Assembly: GCF_001414055.1 (NCBI RefSeq)
Contig: NZ_CP013002.1
Location: forward strand, 1,736,001 to 1,800,000
Source: Caulobacter henricii
Lineage (GTDB): Bacteria; Pseudomonadota; Alphaproteobacteria; Caulobacterales; Caulobacteraceae
Reading direction: 5' to 3'
Length of the DNA stretch: 64,000 bases
Part shown: positions 8,068 through 18,079 of the stretch, piece by piece
Position numbering within the stretch: the stretch's first letter is position 1
Layout: each line of letters begins with the position of its first letter
Notes under the pieces: model-generated
Told to the model about the DNA's origin: nothing
Database searches by the model: none
The model's input: only the letters and a program-made list of their open reading frames with translations
Program-made: the position numbers and the translations under genes

Positions 8068-8097
8068 AGCCCGGGTCGGCCCAAGCCGACCCGGGTT
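8068..8097 (+). terminator. Hairpin between bamB and der, possible weak terminator or attenuator
   Basis: The near-perfect stem GCCCGGGTCGGC / GCCGACCCGGG has a 4-base CCAA loop and sits in the 123 bp gap between bamB and der. No T-run follows, so intrinsic termination is doubtful. It could stabilise the bamB mRNA end. Confidence 0.4.
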
Positions 8098-8139
8098 GTC
8101 CGCTTTGCGGGAACCGGAAAAATCGACTACTGCACACCT

Positions 8140-9912
8140 ATGCCATTGAAACTCGCTATCGTCGGCCGCCCCAATGTCGGCAAGTCCACGCTGTTCAATC
8201 GTCTCGCCGGCAAGAAGCTGGCGATTGTCGACGACCAGCCCGGGGTCACCCGTGACCGCCGCTACGCCTCGGGCCGCCTCGGCGACCTGGAACTGGAGCT
8301 GATCGACACCGCCGGCTTCGAGGACGTCTCGGACGAAAGCCTCGAGGCCCGGATGCGCCAGCAGACCGAGCTGGCGGTCGAGGAAGCCGACGTCTCGCTG
8401 TTCATCTATGACGCCCGCGAGGGTGTGACCCCACTGGACGAGGTCTTTGCCACCCTGCTGCGTCGCCGGGGCAAGCCGGTCATCATCGCCGCCAACAAGG
8501 CCGAGGGCAAAGCCGGCCAGTCGGGTATCGGCGAGGCCTACAAGCTCGGCCTGGGCGAGCCGATCCCGATCTCGGGCGAGCATGGCGAAGGCATGGCCGA
8601 ACTCTATGCGGCCATGCTGGAAGCCTTTCCGGAAGATCAGTATTCCGACGATGAGGACGATGACGACAAGCCCATCCGGCTGGCCATTGTCGGTCGTCCC
8701 AATGCCGGCAAGTCGACCCTGGTCAACCGCCTGATCGGCGAGCAGCGCCTCCTGACCGGCCCTGAAGCCGGGATCACCCGCGACTCCATTTCGGTCGACT
8801 GGGTCTGGGGCGACAAGAAGGTCCGGCTGGTTGATACGGCCGGCCTGCGCAAGAAGGCCAAGGTTCAGGAGAAGCTGGAAAAGCTCTCCACCCAGGACAC
8901 GATCCGGGCCATTACCTTCGCCGAGGTGGTGCTTCTGGTCATGGATGCCACCCATCCGTTCGAGATCCAGGACCTGCAGATCGCTGACCTGACCGAGCGG
9001 GAAGGGCGGGCCCTGGTCTTCGTCCTGGCCAAGTGGGATCTGGTCGAAGACCCGGCCGCCCAGCTGGCGGCCTTCCGCGAACATGCCGAGCGTATGCTGC
9101 CCCAGGTGCGCGGCGCGCCGGTGGTGGCCCTGTCCGGCGAGACCGGCAAGGGCATTGAAAAGCTCATGCCGGCCGTGCTGAAGATCCACAAGGACTGGTC
9201 GACCAAGGTCAAGACCCGTGACCTGAACGACTGGCTGCAGATGGCCATGCAACGCCATCCACCGCCCGCCGTCAGCGGCAAGCGCGTCAAGCCCAAGTAC
9301 ATGGCCCAGACCAAGGCCCGCCCGCCGACCTTCGTGCTGTTCTCCAGCCGGGCCGACCAGATGCCGGATCACTATCGGCGCTATCTGATCAACTCCCTGC
9401 GGGAAAGCTTCGACCTGCCGGGGGTGCCGTTGCGCATCACCATCAAGTCCGGGGCCAATCCCTATGCCGATGGCGAGGCCAAGGGCCACAGCGGTCGCGG
9501 CAAGCGGGAGTTTGAACGCCGTGAGCGTGAGGAAGAGCGCATCCGCGCCTCACGCAACACCGTCAAGAAGTCCAAGCGCCTGGCCGACGAGGCCGCCGCG
9601 GCTGCGGCAGCCGAAGCTGGCCTGCCGCCGCCCGAGAAGAAGTCGGTGAGGGGCCCCAAGCCCACCGTCAAGGCCGAGGCCAAGACCACCAGCGCGGCTG
9701 TCGCCACGCCTGCGGCCGAACCCGGCAAGGGCGCGGTCAAGTCGGTGAAGAAGCAGGGGCCGCGCGCCCAGAAGAAGGTGTCGAGCACGCCCAGCTACAA
9801 GGTCGGCTTCAAGGCTGCCGGCGGCAAGGCTGCGAGCGGTCCAAGGCGGCCGGTGGCCGGCTCCGGCATTGTTCGCGGCAACAAGGGCCCGGGGAAACCC
9901 AAGGGCAAATAG
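8140..9912 (+). CDS. der: Ribosome-assembly GTPase Der (EngA)
   Basis: Der has two tandem GTPase domains and a KH-like domain, and is needed for 50S subunit maturation. Domain 1 has GRPNVGKS (residues 9-16) and DTAGF. Domain 2 has GRPNAGKS (about residue 185), [12 protein letters not shown] and AKWDLVE. The KH-like region runs to about residue 465 ([31 protein letters not shown]). The protein is 590 residues, about 100 longer than E. coli Der. The excess is a Lys/Ala/Pro-rich basic tail from about residue 465, probably disordered. A divider of acidic residues (SDDEDDDDK) links the two G domains. Start is ATG at 8140. Confidence 0.95.
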   Translation: MPLKLAIVGRPNVGKSTLFNRLAGKKLAIVDDQPGVTRDRRYASGRLGDLELELIDTAGFEDVSDESLEARMRQQTELAVEEADVSLFIYDAREGVTPLDEVFATLLRRRGKPVIIAANKAEGKAGQSGIGEAYKLGLGEPIPISGEHGEGMAELYAAMLEAFPEDQYSDDEDDDDKPIRLAIVGRPNAGKSTLVNRLIGEQRLLTGPEAGITRDSISVDWVWGDKKVRLVDTAGLRKKAKVQEKLEKLSTQDTIRAITFAEVVLLVMDATHPFEIQDLQIADLTEREGRALVFVLAKWDLVEDPAAQLAAFREHAERMLPQVRGAPVVALSGETGKGIEKLMPAVLKIHKDWSTKVKTRDLNDWLQMAMQRHPPPAVSGKRVKPKYMAQTKARPPTFVLFSSRADQMPDHYRRYLINSLRESFDLPGVPLRITIKSGANPYADGEAKGHSGRGKREFERREREEERIRASRNTVKKSKRLADEAAAAAAAEAGLPPPEKKSVRGPKPTVKAEAKTTSAAVATPAAEPGKGAVKSVKKQGPRAQKKVSSTPSYKVGFKAAGGKAASGPRRPVAGSGIVRGNKGPGKPKGK

Positions 9913-9929
9913 GGCTGGAGCCAAGGGTC

Positions 9930-10865
9930 ATGCTTCTGGATCGCCGTCGGCTGTTGTCTCAGGGCGCAGCGCTTGGTGCTGCGGCCCTGACGGCGGGATC
10001 TGGCCCGGTCCAGGCAGCGACCGGGACCCGGTTGATCCTGCTGGGGACCGGCGGCGGCCCCACGCCCAAGAAGAACCGGTCGGCACCGGCCCAGGCTATC
10101 GTCGTCGACGGCGTGACCTATGTGATTGACTGCGGGGACGGTGTTGCGCGCCAGATCGTGGCGGCCGGCCTGAAGCTCGGGTCGATCCGCAACGTTTTCA
10201 TCACCCATCACCATTCCGACCATAATGCCGACTACGGCAATCTGCTGCTGCTGGCCTGGGCGGCAGACCTGGATCATCGGGTGGACGCCTATGGTCCGCC
10301 ACCCCTGGCGGCCATGACGCGGCAGGTCCTGGAACTGAACAGCTTCGACATCAAGACACGGATCGCCGACGAGGGGCGGCCGCCGCTGCGGCCCCTGATC
10401 CATCCGCATGAGATCACCAGGCCCGGCTTGGTCCTGCAGGACAACCGGGTGAGGGTGACGGCCGCCCTTGTGCGCCATCCGCCGGTCGCGCCGGCTTTCG
10501 CCTATCGTTTCGACACGGCCGATCGATCCATCGTGATCTCGGGCGACACTGCCCCGTCGGAGGCGCTGGTCACGCTGGCCCGTGGCGCGGATGTGCTGGT
10601 CCATGAGGTCATGTACCTGCCAGCCCTGGAACAGCTCCTGGCCTCCGAACCCAATGCCGTTCGGCTCAAGGACCATTTGCTGGCCAGCCACACCACGACC
10701 GAGCAGGTGGGGCGGATCGCGACCCAGGCCGGGGTCAAGACCCTGGTGCTGTCGCATTTTGTCCCCGGTGGCTATCCGTTCCTTGACGACAGCGTCTGGC
10801 TGGACGCCGTGCGGCCGCATTTTTCCGGCGAGATCATCATCGGGCGAGACCTGCTGGAGATCTGA
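9930..10865 (+). CDS. Exported metallo-beta-lactamase-fold hydrolase (RNase Z/arylsulfatase-like)
   Basis: This encodes 311 residues. The N-terminus LLDRRRLLSQGAALGAAALTAG is a likely Tat signal with the Arg pair before a hydrophobic stretch. The metal site THHHSDHNADYG is the HxHxDH motif. Further metal ligands fit VRHPPVAPAF, SGDTAPSEAL and the late SHFVPGG. The TRLILLGTGGGPTPKKNRSA start resembles RNase Z/ElaC-like and arylsulfatase-like MBL proteins, but export makes tRNA processing unlikely, so a periplasmic phosphodiesterase or sulfatase is more likely. The substrate is unknown. It follows der by 17 bp. Confidence 0.82.
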   Translation: MLLDRRRLLSQGAALGAAALTAGSGPVQAATGTRLILLGTGGGPTPKKNRSAPAQAIVVDGVTYVIDCGDGVARQIVAAGLKLGSIRNVFITHHHSDHNADYGNLLLLAWAADLDHRVDAYGPPPLAAMTRQVLELNSFDIKTRIADEGRPPLRPLIHPHEITRPGLVLQDNRVRVTAALVRHPPVAPAFAYRFDTADRSIVISGDTAPSEALVTLARGADVLVHEVMYLPALEQLLASEPNAVRLKDHLLASHTTTEQVGRIATQAGVKTLVLSHFVPGGYPFLDDSVWLDAVRPHFSGEIIIGRDLLEI

Positions 10866-10896
10866 TGAGCGGCCTTGTCGCGCTGCAGATCCGGGC

Positions 10897-11646
10897 TCAG
10901 CCGAGGCTGGCCGATTCCTGACCCCGCTCCTTGAACCGCGCCACGCCCCGGGGCGGGTCACGATCGGGGCGCACCAGATCGATGATATAGGGAACGATGC
11001 TTTCAGGGGCCGGGACGGTCATCGGATCCTCGCCCGGGAACGCGCCTGAGCGCATCTTTGTCCGCATGGCCCCAGGGTCGACGCAGAGGGCCCGAACCGC
11101 AGTATTCTCCATCTCGTCCGCATAGCAGTCGACAATGGCTTCCAGCCCGGCCTTGGAGGCCGCATAGCCGCCCCAGAAGGCGCGATGGCTCTTGGCCACG
11201 CTACTGGTCAGGAACAGGGCCCGTCCGGCGTCGGAGGCGCGCAGCAGGGGATCCATGGCCCGGATCAGGCGCCAGTTGGCCGTCAGGTTGGTGGCCATGA
11301 TCATGTCCCAGCCCTTTGGATCGAGGTGGCCCACAGGGGTCAGGGCCCCCAGAACGCCGGCGGCGCCGATCACGATATCGAGCCTGCCCCAGCGCTGGTG
11401 CAGGGCCGCGCCGAGGGCGTCGAGGCCGTCGGGCTCGCGCAGGTCCAGAGGCACAAGGGTGGCATGCTCCGCCGTCGCCGCAAAAATGGCGTCATCGAGC
11501 GCTTCCAGCGCGCCCTGGGTGCGACCAAGGGCGATGACATGGGCCCCAGCCTCGGCCAGTCCCAGGGCGATGGCGGCACCAATGCCCCGGGTTGCGCCGG
11601 TGACCAGGGCGATACGGCCCGCGAGCGGTTTTGCTGAAGAATCCAT
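10897..11646 (-). CDS. Short-chain dehydrogenase/reductase
   Basis: This 249-residue Rossmann protein has the cofactor motif VTGATRGIGAA (TGxxxGxG) near residue 15. It also has IGAAGVLG in the NAG position, the catalytic Ser in LTSSVAKSHR, the YAASKAG Tyr-Lys pair and VDPGAMRT. It belongs to the classical SDR family. A longer gap between the catalytic Ser and Tyr (SSVAKSHRAFWGGYAASK) is typical of a subgroup often found near purF in Caulobacteraceae. The substrate is unknown. It is on the minus strand just downstream of the transporter gene (8 bp gap) and faces the MBL gene convergently. Confidence 0.88.
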   Translation of the reverse strand: MDSSAKPLAGRIALVTGATRGIGAAIALGLAEAGAHVIALGRTQGALEALDDAIFAATAEHATLVPLDLREPDGLDALGAALHQRWGRLDIVIGAAGVLGALTPVGHLDPKGWDMIMATNLTANWRLIRAMDPLLRASDAGRALFLTSSVAKSHRAFWGGYAASKAGLEAIVDCYADEMENTAVRALCVDPGAMRTKMRSGAFPGEDPMTVPAPESIVPYIIDLVRPDRDPPRGVARFKERGQESASLG

Positions 11647-11654
11647 GGGGCGTT

Positions 11655-12671
11655 CTAGCGGCTGAGCGGCGCTTCTTGAAGCCCGTCCGTGGCGTCATCC
11701 GCCGGGCGTTGGGCGTAGTGCTGGGCGATCACCGAGCAGGCCATCAGCTGGATCTGGTGGAAGATCATCAGCGGCAGGACCAGAACCCCGGCCGTGGCCC
11801 CGGGGAACAGGATGCCGGCCATGGGTACGCCGGTGGCCATGCTCTTCTTCGAGCCACAGAAGACGATGGCGATCTCGTCGGCCTTGGCAAAGCCCAGGGC
11901 CCGCGCGCCGAAGGTCGTTGCCAGCAGGATGACAGCCAGGAGCAGGCCACAGACCCCCAGAAGCAGCAGGAGTTCGAGCGGTGTGACCCGCTTCCAGAGC
12001 CCGGCCACCACGGCGGCGCTGAAGGCCGAATAGACGACGAGCAGGATCGAGCCGCGATCCACATAGCCCACTAGCTGCTTGTGCTTCTCTATCCAGGCTC
12101 CGACCCAGGGCCTGGCCAATTGTCCAGCGATGAAGGGCAGGAGAAGCTGGACGACGATGTCCTGGATCGGTTTCCAGCCCGCCGTGCCGGCCTGCGCGTG
12201 CATCAGCAGGCTGACCAGAACCGGCGTCAGAAAAATGCCCAGCAGGTTCGAGGCCGAGGCGGCGCAGACGGCGGCCGCGACATTGCCTCGGGCGATGGAA
12301 GTGAAGGCGATCGAGGACTGCACTGTCGAGGGCAGGCAGGCCAGGAACACCAGGCCCGCCGCCAGGGTGGGCGACAGGATCCCGGTGCGGGCGGCCAGCA
12401 GGCCCAGAAGCGGGAAGAGCAGATAGGTGAAGGCCAGGATGGTCAGGTGAAGCCGCCAGTGGGTCACCCCGGCCACCACAGCCTCGCGGGACAGCTTGGC
12501 CCCATGCAGGAAGAACAGCAGGGCGATGGCCAGCTTGACCACCAGGCTCAGCCCGGCCGCGAGCTCGCCGCGCACGGGCAGGACCGAGGCCAGCACCACC
12601 ATGCCGAACAGCAGGACGATGTAGCCGTCGATCTTCAGCCTGGAGAGCAGGTTGGAAAGTCCGTTGAGCAC
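11655..12671 (-). CDS. Bile acid:sodium symporter-like transporter (YfeH type)
   Basis: This encodes 338 residues with about ten hydrophobic helices, for example GYIVLLFGMVVLASVLP, LVVKLAIALLFFLHGAKLS and LLLLGVCGLLLAVILLATTF. The conserved blocks LACLPSTVQSSIAFTSIA and FCGSKKSMATGVPMA fit the SBF-like/YfeH branch of the BASS superfamily. Members carry organic anions with sodium, but this branch has few tested substrates. The start is GTG, 6 bp after the purF stop, so it is likely read from the purF operon with the SDR gene behind it. Confidence 0.85.
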   Translation of the reverse strand: MLNGLSNLLSRLKIDGYIVLLFGMVVLASVLPVRGELAAGLSLVVKLAIALLFFLHGAKLSREAVVAGVTHWRLHLTILAFTYLLFPLLGLLAARTGILSPTLAAGLVFLACLPSTVQSSIAFTSIARGNVAAAVCAASASNLLGIFLTPVLVSLLMHAQAGTAGWKPIQDIVVQLLLPFIAGQLARPWVGAWIEKHKQLVGYVDRGSILLVVYSAFSAAVVAGLWKRVTPLELLLLLGVCGLLLAVILLATTFGARALGFAKADEIAIVFCGSKKSMATGVPMAGILFPGATAGVLVLPLMIFHQIQLMACSVIAQHYAQRPADDATDGLQEAPLSR

Positions 12672-12677
12672 GCCCGG

Positions 12678-14177
12678 TTACGCGCTGAGCAGCGACAGCT
12701 GCTTGTCATTGGCCTCGTTGCGGCCTTCGGCCACTTCGCGGTCGGTCAGGCGGGTGGGGTAGTCGCCGGTGAAATAATGGTCGGTGAACTGCGGGGTTAC
12801 CGGATCGCGCGGACCGGCTTCCAGGGCCTGATAAAGGCCGTCGACCGAGAGGAAGCCGAGGCTGTCGACTTCCAGGAACCGCGCCATCTCTTCCAGCGAC
12901 TTGTTGGCCGCCAGCAGCTGTTCGCGCTCGGGCATGTCGATGCCGTAGAAATCCGGCCACTTGATCGGCGGGCTGGCCGAGCGGAGGTGGACCTCCTTGG
13001 CACCGGCCTCGCGGACCATGCGGACGATCTTCAGCGAGGTGGTGCCGCGGACGATGGAATCATCGATCAGCACGACGCGCTTGCCTTCCAGAACGGCCCG
13101 GTTGGGGCTGTGTTTCATGCGCACGCCCAGTTCGCGCACGCCCTGGGTCGGCTGGATGAAGGTCCGGCCGACATAGTGGTTGCGGATGATGCCCAGATCG
13201 AAGGGCAGGCCGCTCTGCTGGGCATAGCCGATGGCAGCCGGCACGCCGCTGTCAGGCACGGGCACGACCACATCGGCCTCGACCCCGGTCTCGATGGCCA
13301 GGCGCTGGCCCATGCGCTTGCGCACATCATAGACCGAGCGGCCGTTCACCACGCTGTCGGGGCGGGCAAAATAGACATATTCGAAGACGCAGGGCCGCGC
13401 GGCCAGGCTGCTGAACGGCTTCAGGGACTTCACGCCGGTATCGGAGATGATCACCATCTCGCCATGCTCGATGTCGCGCACGAACCGGGCGCCGATCATG
13501 TCCAGGGCGCAGGTCTCCGAGGCCAGGATCGGCTGGCCGTCCAGGTCGCCCAGCACCAGCGGACGGATGCCCAGCGGATCGCGCACACCGATCATCTTTT
13601 TGTTGGTGATCGCCACCAGGGCGTAGCCGCCCTCGATCTGGGCCACGGCGTCGATGAAGCGGTCGACAATGCGGGCCTTCCGAGAGCGGGCGATCAGGTG
13701 AAGGATCACCTCGCTGTCGCTGGTCGACTGGAAGATCGCGCCTTCCTGCACCAGCCGTTCGCGCAGCGACAGGAAGTTGGTCAGGTTACCGTTGTGGGCA
13801 ATGGCCACGCCGCCGGTCTCGAGATCGGCGAACATCGGCTGAACATTGCGGATGCCGCTGCCGCCGGCCGTGGAATAGCGGGTGTGACCTATGGCCATGC
13901 CGCCGGGCAGGCGCTCGACCAGGTCATTGCCGGTGAAAGCGTCACCGACATGGCCCATATGGCGCTCGGTGTGAAAGCGCTGGCCGTCGAAGGCGGCGAT
14001 CCCGCAGGCTTCCTGACCGCGGTGCTGCAGGGCGTGCAGGCCCAGGGCGGCGACAGCGGCAGCGTCGCGAACCCCGAACACCCCGAACACCCCGCACTCA
14101 AGCCGCAGGGTGTCGTCCTCGGGATCACGCCAGGGCGCGGAGGAAAACCGGTCGGTCGACTGGCCGATAAAGCTCAT
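12678..14177 (-). CDS. purF: Amidophosphoribosyltransferase
   Basis: PurF makes 5-phosphoribosylamine from PRPP and glutamine, the first committed step of purine synthesis. The 499-residue protein carries a short propeptide-like leader, then the N-terminal nucleophile Cys at residue 28 (ECGVFGVFGV). The glutaminase blocks are LQHRGQEACGI, GHTRYST and IAHNGNLTN, and the PRPP-binding loop is VVLIDDSIVRGTTS. The signature VVPVPDSGVPAAIGYA is also present. No clear Cys cluster for an iron-sulphur cluster is evident. Its ATG overlaps the cvpA stop (ATGA), a gene order also found in other proteobacteria. Confidence 0.96.
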   Translation of the reverse strand: MSFIGQSTDRFSSAPWRDPEDDTLRLECGVFGVFGVRDAAAVAALGLHALQHRGQEACGIAAFDGQRFHTERHMGHVGDAFTGNDLVERLPGGMAIGHTRYSTAGGSGIRNVQPMFADLETGGVAIAHNGNLTNFLSLRERLVQEGAIFQSTSDSEVILHLIARSRKARIVDRFIDAVAQIEGGYALVAITNKKMIGVRDPLGIRPLVLGDLDGQPILASETCALDMIGARFVRDIEHGEMVIISDTGVKSLKPFSSLAARPCVFEYVYFARPDSVVNGRSVYDVRKRMGQRLAIETGVEADVVVPVPDSGVPAAIGYAQQSGLPFDLGIIRNHYVGRTFIQPTQGVRELGVRMKHSPNRAVLEGKRVVLIDDSIVRGTTSLKIVRMVREAGAKEVHLRSASPPIKWPDFYGIDMPEREQLLAANKSLEEMARFLEVDSLGFLSVDGLYQALEAGPRDPVTPQFTDHYFTGDYPTRLTDREVAEGRNEANDKQLSLLSA

Positions 14178-14791
14178 CGCGATTTCTCCACCAGATCGTC
14201 GAGATCCTGACGCTGGTTCTGATCATAGTCGGTTTCGCCGGGCTTGCGGTCCGGCGGATTGTCGCTGGCCCCGCGTACCGCGCCTTCGATGGCCGGGGCA
14301 AGCTTGCCCGCCAGTTCACTGCCCCTAGGCGCAAACACGCGCAGGACCTTCGCACTGGCTCCCGACAGGGGGTAGAAGATCGAGCGCTCGACCCAGGACG
14401 GCACGCGGTCCGGCGGTGTGGCCATGTGAAATAGCATGTTGAACACGCCCAGGATCACCAGGGCCCGCATCAGGCCGAAACCTGCGCCGACCGCACGGTC
14501 CAGCAGACCCAGGGCACTTTCGTGCAAACCGGCTGTCAGCCGCCCGCCGAGGAAGCGCAGGACCACGAAGGCGGCCACGAACACGAAGAGCAGGGCGCAG
14601 GCCGTCGCGGCCCAGTCCGGGTCCATCAGGTCGCGGAAGATCGGGCCGCTGACGCGAAGGCTGAACAGGGCCAGGGCTGCGGCGAAAATGAAGGACAGGG
14701 CCGAGGTCAGCTCGCGCGACGCGCCGCGGGCAAAACCGACAGAGCACGAGGTGATCAGCAGCAGGCCGGCGATGATGTCGAAGGGCGTCAC
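14174..14791 (-). CDS. cvpA: CvpA family membrane protein
   Basis: This encodes 205 residues with four membrane helices in the first 130 residues (FDIIAGLLLITSCSVGFARG, ALSFIFAAALALFSL, ACALLFVFVAAFVVLRFLGG and GAGFGLMRALVILGVFNMLF), then a cytoplasmic tail rich in charged residues. CvpA is named from colicin V production; it is also linked to envelope homeostasis and bile tolerance, but its biochemical role is unknown. The GTG start overlaps the radA stop and the gene's stop overlaps the purF start, so radA-cvpA-purF is tightly coupled. Confidence 0.9.
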   Translation of the reverse strand: MTPFDIIAGLLLITSCSVGFARGASRELTSALSFIFAAALALFSLRVSGPIFRDLMDPDWAATACALLFVFVAAFVVLRFLGGRLTAGLHESALGLLDRAVGAGFGLMRALVILGVFNMLFHMATPPDRVPSWVERSIFYPLSGASAKVLRVFAPRGSELAGKLAPAIEGAVRGASDNPPDRKPGETDYDQNQRQDLDDLVEKSR

Positions 14792-16170
14792 GTCAGTTGG
14801 CCCCAGATCTCGTCACCGATCCGGCGCACCGCATCGGCCAGCCTGGCCACCCCGGCCACCGGCAAGGCTCCGCCACCGTCCGGAAGTCCCGAAAGCGGTC
14901 CGAGCGCCCGGCCAAAACCGAGTTTTGCGGCTTCCTTCAAACGCGTCTCCATCCGGCTCACAGGCCGCACCTCGCCCGACAGGCTGACCTCGCCGAACAC
15001 GACGCAGTCCTGGGGCAGGGCGACATCCAAAGCCGATGAGGCCAGGGCGGCCGCCGCCGCGAGATCCGCCGCCGGCTCTGTAATGCGCAGGCCGCCAGCG
15101 ACGTTCAGATAGACGTCCTTGTCGCCAAAACCAAGGCCGCAACGCGATTCAAGCACGGCCAGCACCATGGCCAGGCGTCCGGAGTCCCAGCCGACCACCG
15201 CCCGGCGGGGCGTTCCATAGGCGGAGGGCGAGACCAGGGCCTGGAATTCCACGAGAACCGGCCGGGATCCCTCGATTCCGGCAAAGACCGCGGCCCCGGC
15301 CGCGCGTTCCCCGCCCTCGTTGAGAAACAGGGCCGAGGGATTCTTGACCTCGCGAAGGCCGACATCGCCCATTTCAAAGACCCCGATCTCGTCGGTGGCC
15401 CCAAAGCGGTTCTTGGCCCCGCGCAGGATGCGGAAAGGATATCCGCGCTCGCCCTCGAAGCTGAGCACGGCGTCGACCAGGTGCTCGACCACACGCGGAC
15501 CGGCAATCTGCCCGTCCTTGGTCACGTGGCCGACCAGCAGGATGGCGACGCCCTTTTTCTTGGCGAGCCGGACCAGTTCGGTGGCGCAGGCACGAACCTG
15601 GGTCACGGTGCCCGGCCCGGCCTCGTGGGCGTCGCTCCACATGGTCTGGATGGAGTCGATCACCACCAGATCGAAGCTGTCGCGCTTCAAGCCGTCGAGG
15701 ATATCGCGCAGGCTCGTCTCCGCCGCCAGGCTGACCGGCGACTTGGCCAGGCCCATGCGCTCGGCCCGCGAACGGATCTGCTCGACTGCCTCTTCGCCCG
15801 AGATATAGGCGCAGGACACGCCCCGCGAGGCGGCATTGGCGCAGACCTGCAGGAGCAGGGTGGACTTGCCGACCCCGGGATCGCCACCGATCAGGATCGC
15901 AGAGCCCGGAACCACCCCGCCGCCGCAGACACGGTCGAACTCGTCGACCCCGGTGACGATACGGGGCGGTGCGGGGGTGTCGCTCTCGAGGCCCTGGAAC
16001 TGCAGGCCCCGGGTCCGTGTCGCCTTGGTCGCTGCCAGGGCCCCGGGTGGCCGCGCACTGACTTCCTCGACCAGGGTGTTCCAGCTCTGGCAGGCCGGGC
16101 ACTGGCCCGACCATTTGGACTGGACCGCGCCGCAGGACTGGCAGGCGTAAACGGCACCGTCTCGGGCCAT
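14788..16170 (-). CDS. radA: DNA repair and recombination ATPase RadA (Sms)
   Basis: RadA promotes branch migration in recombination. The 460-residue protein has the N-terminal zinc finger (CQSCGAVQSKWSGQCPAC, four Cys) and the RecA-like core with Walker A GGDPGVGKSTLL. The RadA-specific KNRFGATDEIGVFEM motif and the Lon-like C-terminal domain (LNVAGGLRITEPAADLA and VVFGEVSLSGEVRPV) are also present. Start is ATG at 16170. It leads the minus-strand run radA-cvpA-purF, with alr 71 bp upstream on the same strand. Confidence 0.96.
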   Translation of the reverse strand: MARDGAVYACQSCGAVQSKWSGQCPACQSWNTLVEEVSARPPGALAATKATRTRGLQFQGLESDTPAPPRIVTGVDEFDRVCGGGVVPGSAILIGGDPGVGKSTLLLQVCANAASRGVSCAYISGEEAVEQIRSRAERMGLAKSPVSLAAETSLRDILDGLKRDSFDLVVIDSIQTMWSDAHEAGPGTVTQVRACATELVRLAKKKGVAILLVGHVTKDGQIAGPRVVEHLVDAVLSFEGERGYPFRILRGAKNRFGATDEIGVFEMGDVGLREVKNPSALFLNEGGERAAGAAVFAGIEGSRPVLVEFQALVSPSAYGTPRRAVVGWDSGRLAMVLAVLESRCGLGFGDKDVYLNVAGGLRITEPAADLAAAAALASSALDVALPQDCVVFGEVSLSGEVRPVSRMETRLKEAAKLGFGRALGPLSGLPDGGGALPVAGVARLADAVRRIGDEIWGQLT

Positions 16171-16241
16171 GGGGTCTCCTGATTCTCGGATGGATGGAGC
16201 CTACAGGGTGAAGGGGGCTTACGCCAAAGCCGGACGTGGGA

Positions 16242-17324
16242 TCAGAGGATCACCCGGTGGGCCCGGGGTGCGATCCGGGTCAGGAGTTCATAGGCCGTGG
16301 TCCCGGCCGCTGCTGCCGCGTCGTCGACGGACAGATCTGGGCCGATGATCTGCATCATGGCCCCCGGGCGGGCGGCGTCGCAGTCGGTGATGTCGACGGC
16401 GATCAGGTCCATGGAGACCCGGCCCAGCATCGGGCGTCGCCGGCCGTCGAACCAGACCGCGCCACGAGGATGGGCAGCGCGCGGAATGCCGTCGGCATAG
16501 CCGGCCGCCAGGATGGCGACCCGAGTATTGTCCGTTGCGGTGAAGGTCGCGCCGTAACCGATGCTCTCACCGCGCGGCACGTTCCGAGTCTGCAGGATCG
16601 GAGCTTCCAGGGTGACCACAGCCCTGATCCGTGGGTCGGGTCTGTCGTGCGGTCCGCCGCCATAGAGGCTGATCCCCGGCCGGACCTGATCGAAGGCATA
16701 GGCCTCGCCGAGGAACACGCCTGCGGAATTGGCAAGGCTTCGGCGCGCCTGAGGAAGCAGGGCCACGGCCTCGTGAAAGCGCTCCAGCTGCTTGGGGTTG
16801 AGGGGGTGGTCCGGCTCGTTGGCGCAGGCCAGGTGGCTGATGACCTGGGTCACCTCGACATGCTTGAGACGGTCCATAGCCGCGAGCAGAACCCGGACCT
16901 CTTCCAGGCGCAGGCCCAGACGGTTCATGCCGGTGTCGATATGCAGGCTGGCAGCCAGCCGGCCGCCGCGGGCCTGGCTGTTCCAGGCCTCGATCTGCGG
17001 AAGACTGTTCAGAACCGGCGTCAGGCGTGCCGCCACCAGTACGTCGGCGGACCCTGGCGTGACGCCGTCCAGGACATGGATCGTTGCGTCGCGATCGCCC
17101 AGGCTCCGGCGCAGGGCCAGGCCCTCGGAAAGCCGGGCTGTGTAGAAGCTGCGCGCGCCCTCGTTCCAAAGTCTGTCTGCGACCAGGGCCGCGCCGACAC
17201 CGTAGGCATCCGCCTTGACCGCCGGAGCGACGTCCGCGCCCGAGGCGGCGGCCCTGAGCGCATGATAGTTCGCCGACAGGGCATCGAGATCGATCGTCAG
17301 GCGGGAGTCGGAAGGATCGGTCAC
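16242..17324 (-). CDS. alr: Alanine racemase
   Basis: Alr interconverts L- and D-alanine for peptidoglycan. The 360-residue fold type III PLP enzyme shows the PLP-binding lysine in [12 protein letters not shown] near residue 38. It also has [20 protein letters not shown] and the catalytic Tyr in [10 protein letters not shown], followed by [12 protein letters not shown]. The start is GTG at 17324. It lies between marC and radA on the minus strand, 62 bp after the marC stop. With only one alr in view, it is presumably the biosynthetic form. Confidence 0.94.
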   Translation of the reverse strand: MTDPSDSRLTIDLDALSANYHALRAAASGADVAPAVKADAYGVGAALVADRLWNEGARSFYTARLSEGLALRRSLGDRDATIHVLDGVTPGSADVLVAARLTPVLNSLPQIEAWNSQARGGRLAASLHIDTGMNRLGLRLEEVRVLLAAMDRLKHVEVTQVISHLACANEPDHPLNPKQLERFHEAVALLPQARRSLANSAGVFLGEAYAFDQVRPGISLYGGGPHDRPDPRIRAVVTLEAPILQTRNVPRGESIGYGATFTATDNTRVAILAAGYADGIPRAAHPRGAVWFDGRRRPMLGRVSMDLIAVDITDCDAARPGAMMQIIGPDLSVDDAAAAAGTTAYELLTRIAPRAHRVIL

Positions 17325-17386
17325 GAGGGCTCTGGGGCAGGAAGGCGGCGCGACTGGGCGTAGCGGAGCCTGTCAGGCTTTTCCAG

Positions 17387-18076
17387 CTAGAACGCGTTTG
17401 GGTGCGCGGCCAGGAACACCGAAACGAGGTTCTCGAAACCGGACGCCGTGATCTGCACGCCGATGCAGAGCAGCAGGAAGGCCACAAGCCGTGACAGGAC
17501 CCGCGCCCCGGATTGTCCCAGCAGCCGGGTGACCCGGTCCGAGGCGCTGTAGAGCAGCCAGACCAGGGCCGCGACCCCGGCCGCCGCCAGGCTGGCCCCG
17601 ACGAAGAAGCCGACGGCACTGCCTTCCGTCGGCCGCTGCGAGGACAGGGCTATGGCCACAGAGATCGAGCCCGGTCCGGTCGTGAACGGCATGGTCATCG
17701 GAAAGAAGGCGATGTCTTCCTGCAGGCGGACGGGGTCGGTGTCGCTGGTCTTGCGATCCTCCTGTTCCTGCGGGTCCATCAACAGGCCCCAAGCCCGGAT
17801 GGCCACCACGAGTCCGCCGGCGACGCGCAGCGCGCCCAGGCTGACCCCGAAGAAGTTGAGGATGTAGCCGCCCAGCAGCAGGGAGCCGAACAGGACCAGG
17901 AAGGAATAGAAGCCGATGCTGCGGGCCAGCTTCTGGCGTTCCGCACGGCTGCGGCCGCCCATGGCCTGGTCGAAGATCAGCGAGGCTCCGACCGGATTGA
18001 CGATCGAGAACAGGGCCGGAAAGGCCAGCAGAAAGGCCCCGATCAGGCTGGAGACGGGCAGGGGGCTGAAATCCAC
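17387..18076 (-). CDS. MarC family (UPF0056) integral membrane protein
   Basis: This encodes 229 residues with six helices, including LIGAFLLAFPALFSIVNPVG (the NPVG is typical), LRVAGGLVVAIRAWGLL and VAALVWLLYSASDRV, plus the PMTMPFTTGPGSISVAIAL block. It is a MarC/UPF0056 protein. Despite the name it is not a proven antibiotic resistance factor, and its transport role is unknown. The N-terminal GTG at 18076 lies 3 bp after the dnaB stop, so it is likely read with dnaB. Confidence 0.9.
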   Translation of the reverse strand: MDFSPLPVSSLIGAFLLAFPALFSIVNPVGASLIFDQAMGGRSRAERQKLARSIGFYSFLVLFGSLLLGGYILNFFGVSLGALRVAGGLVVAIRAWGLLMDPQEQEDRKTSDTDPVRLQEDIAFFPMTMPFTTGPGSISVAIALSSQRPTEGSAVGFFVGASLAAAGVAALVWLLYSASDRVTRLLGQSGARVLSRLVAFLLLCIGVQITASGFENLVSVFLAAHPNAF

Positions 18077-18079
18077 GGT

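Noticed and set aside
6358..9489. A 1043-codon open frame on the minus strand over bamB and der
   Set aside because: It is antisense to two clear genes, has no recognisable domain, and high GC content commonly leaves such frames open.
12081..14210. A 709-codon plus-strand frame over purF and the transporter
   Set aside because: It is antisense to purF, with no domain and biased composition.
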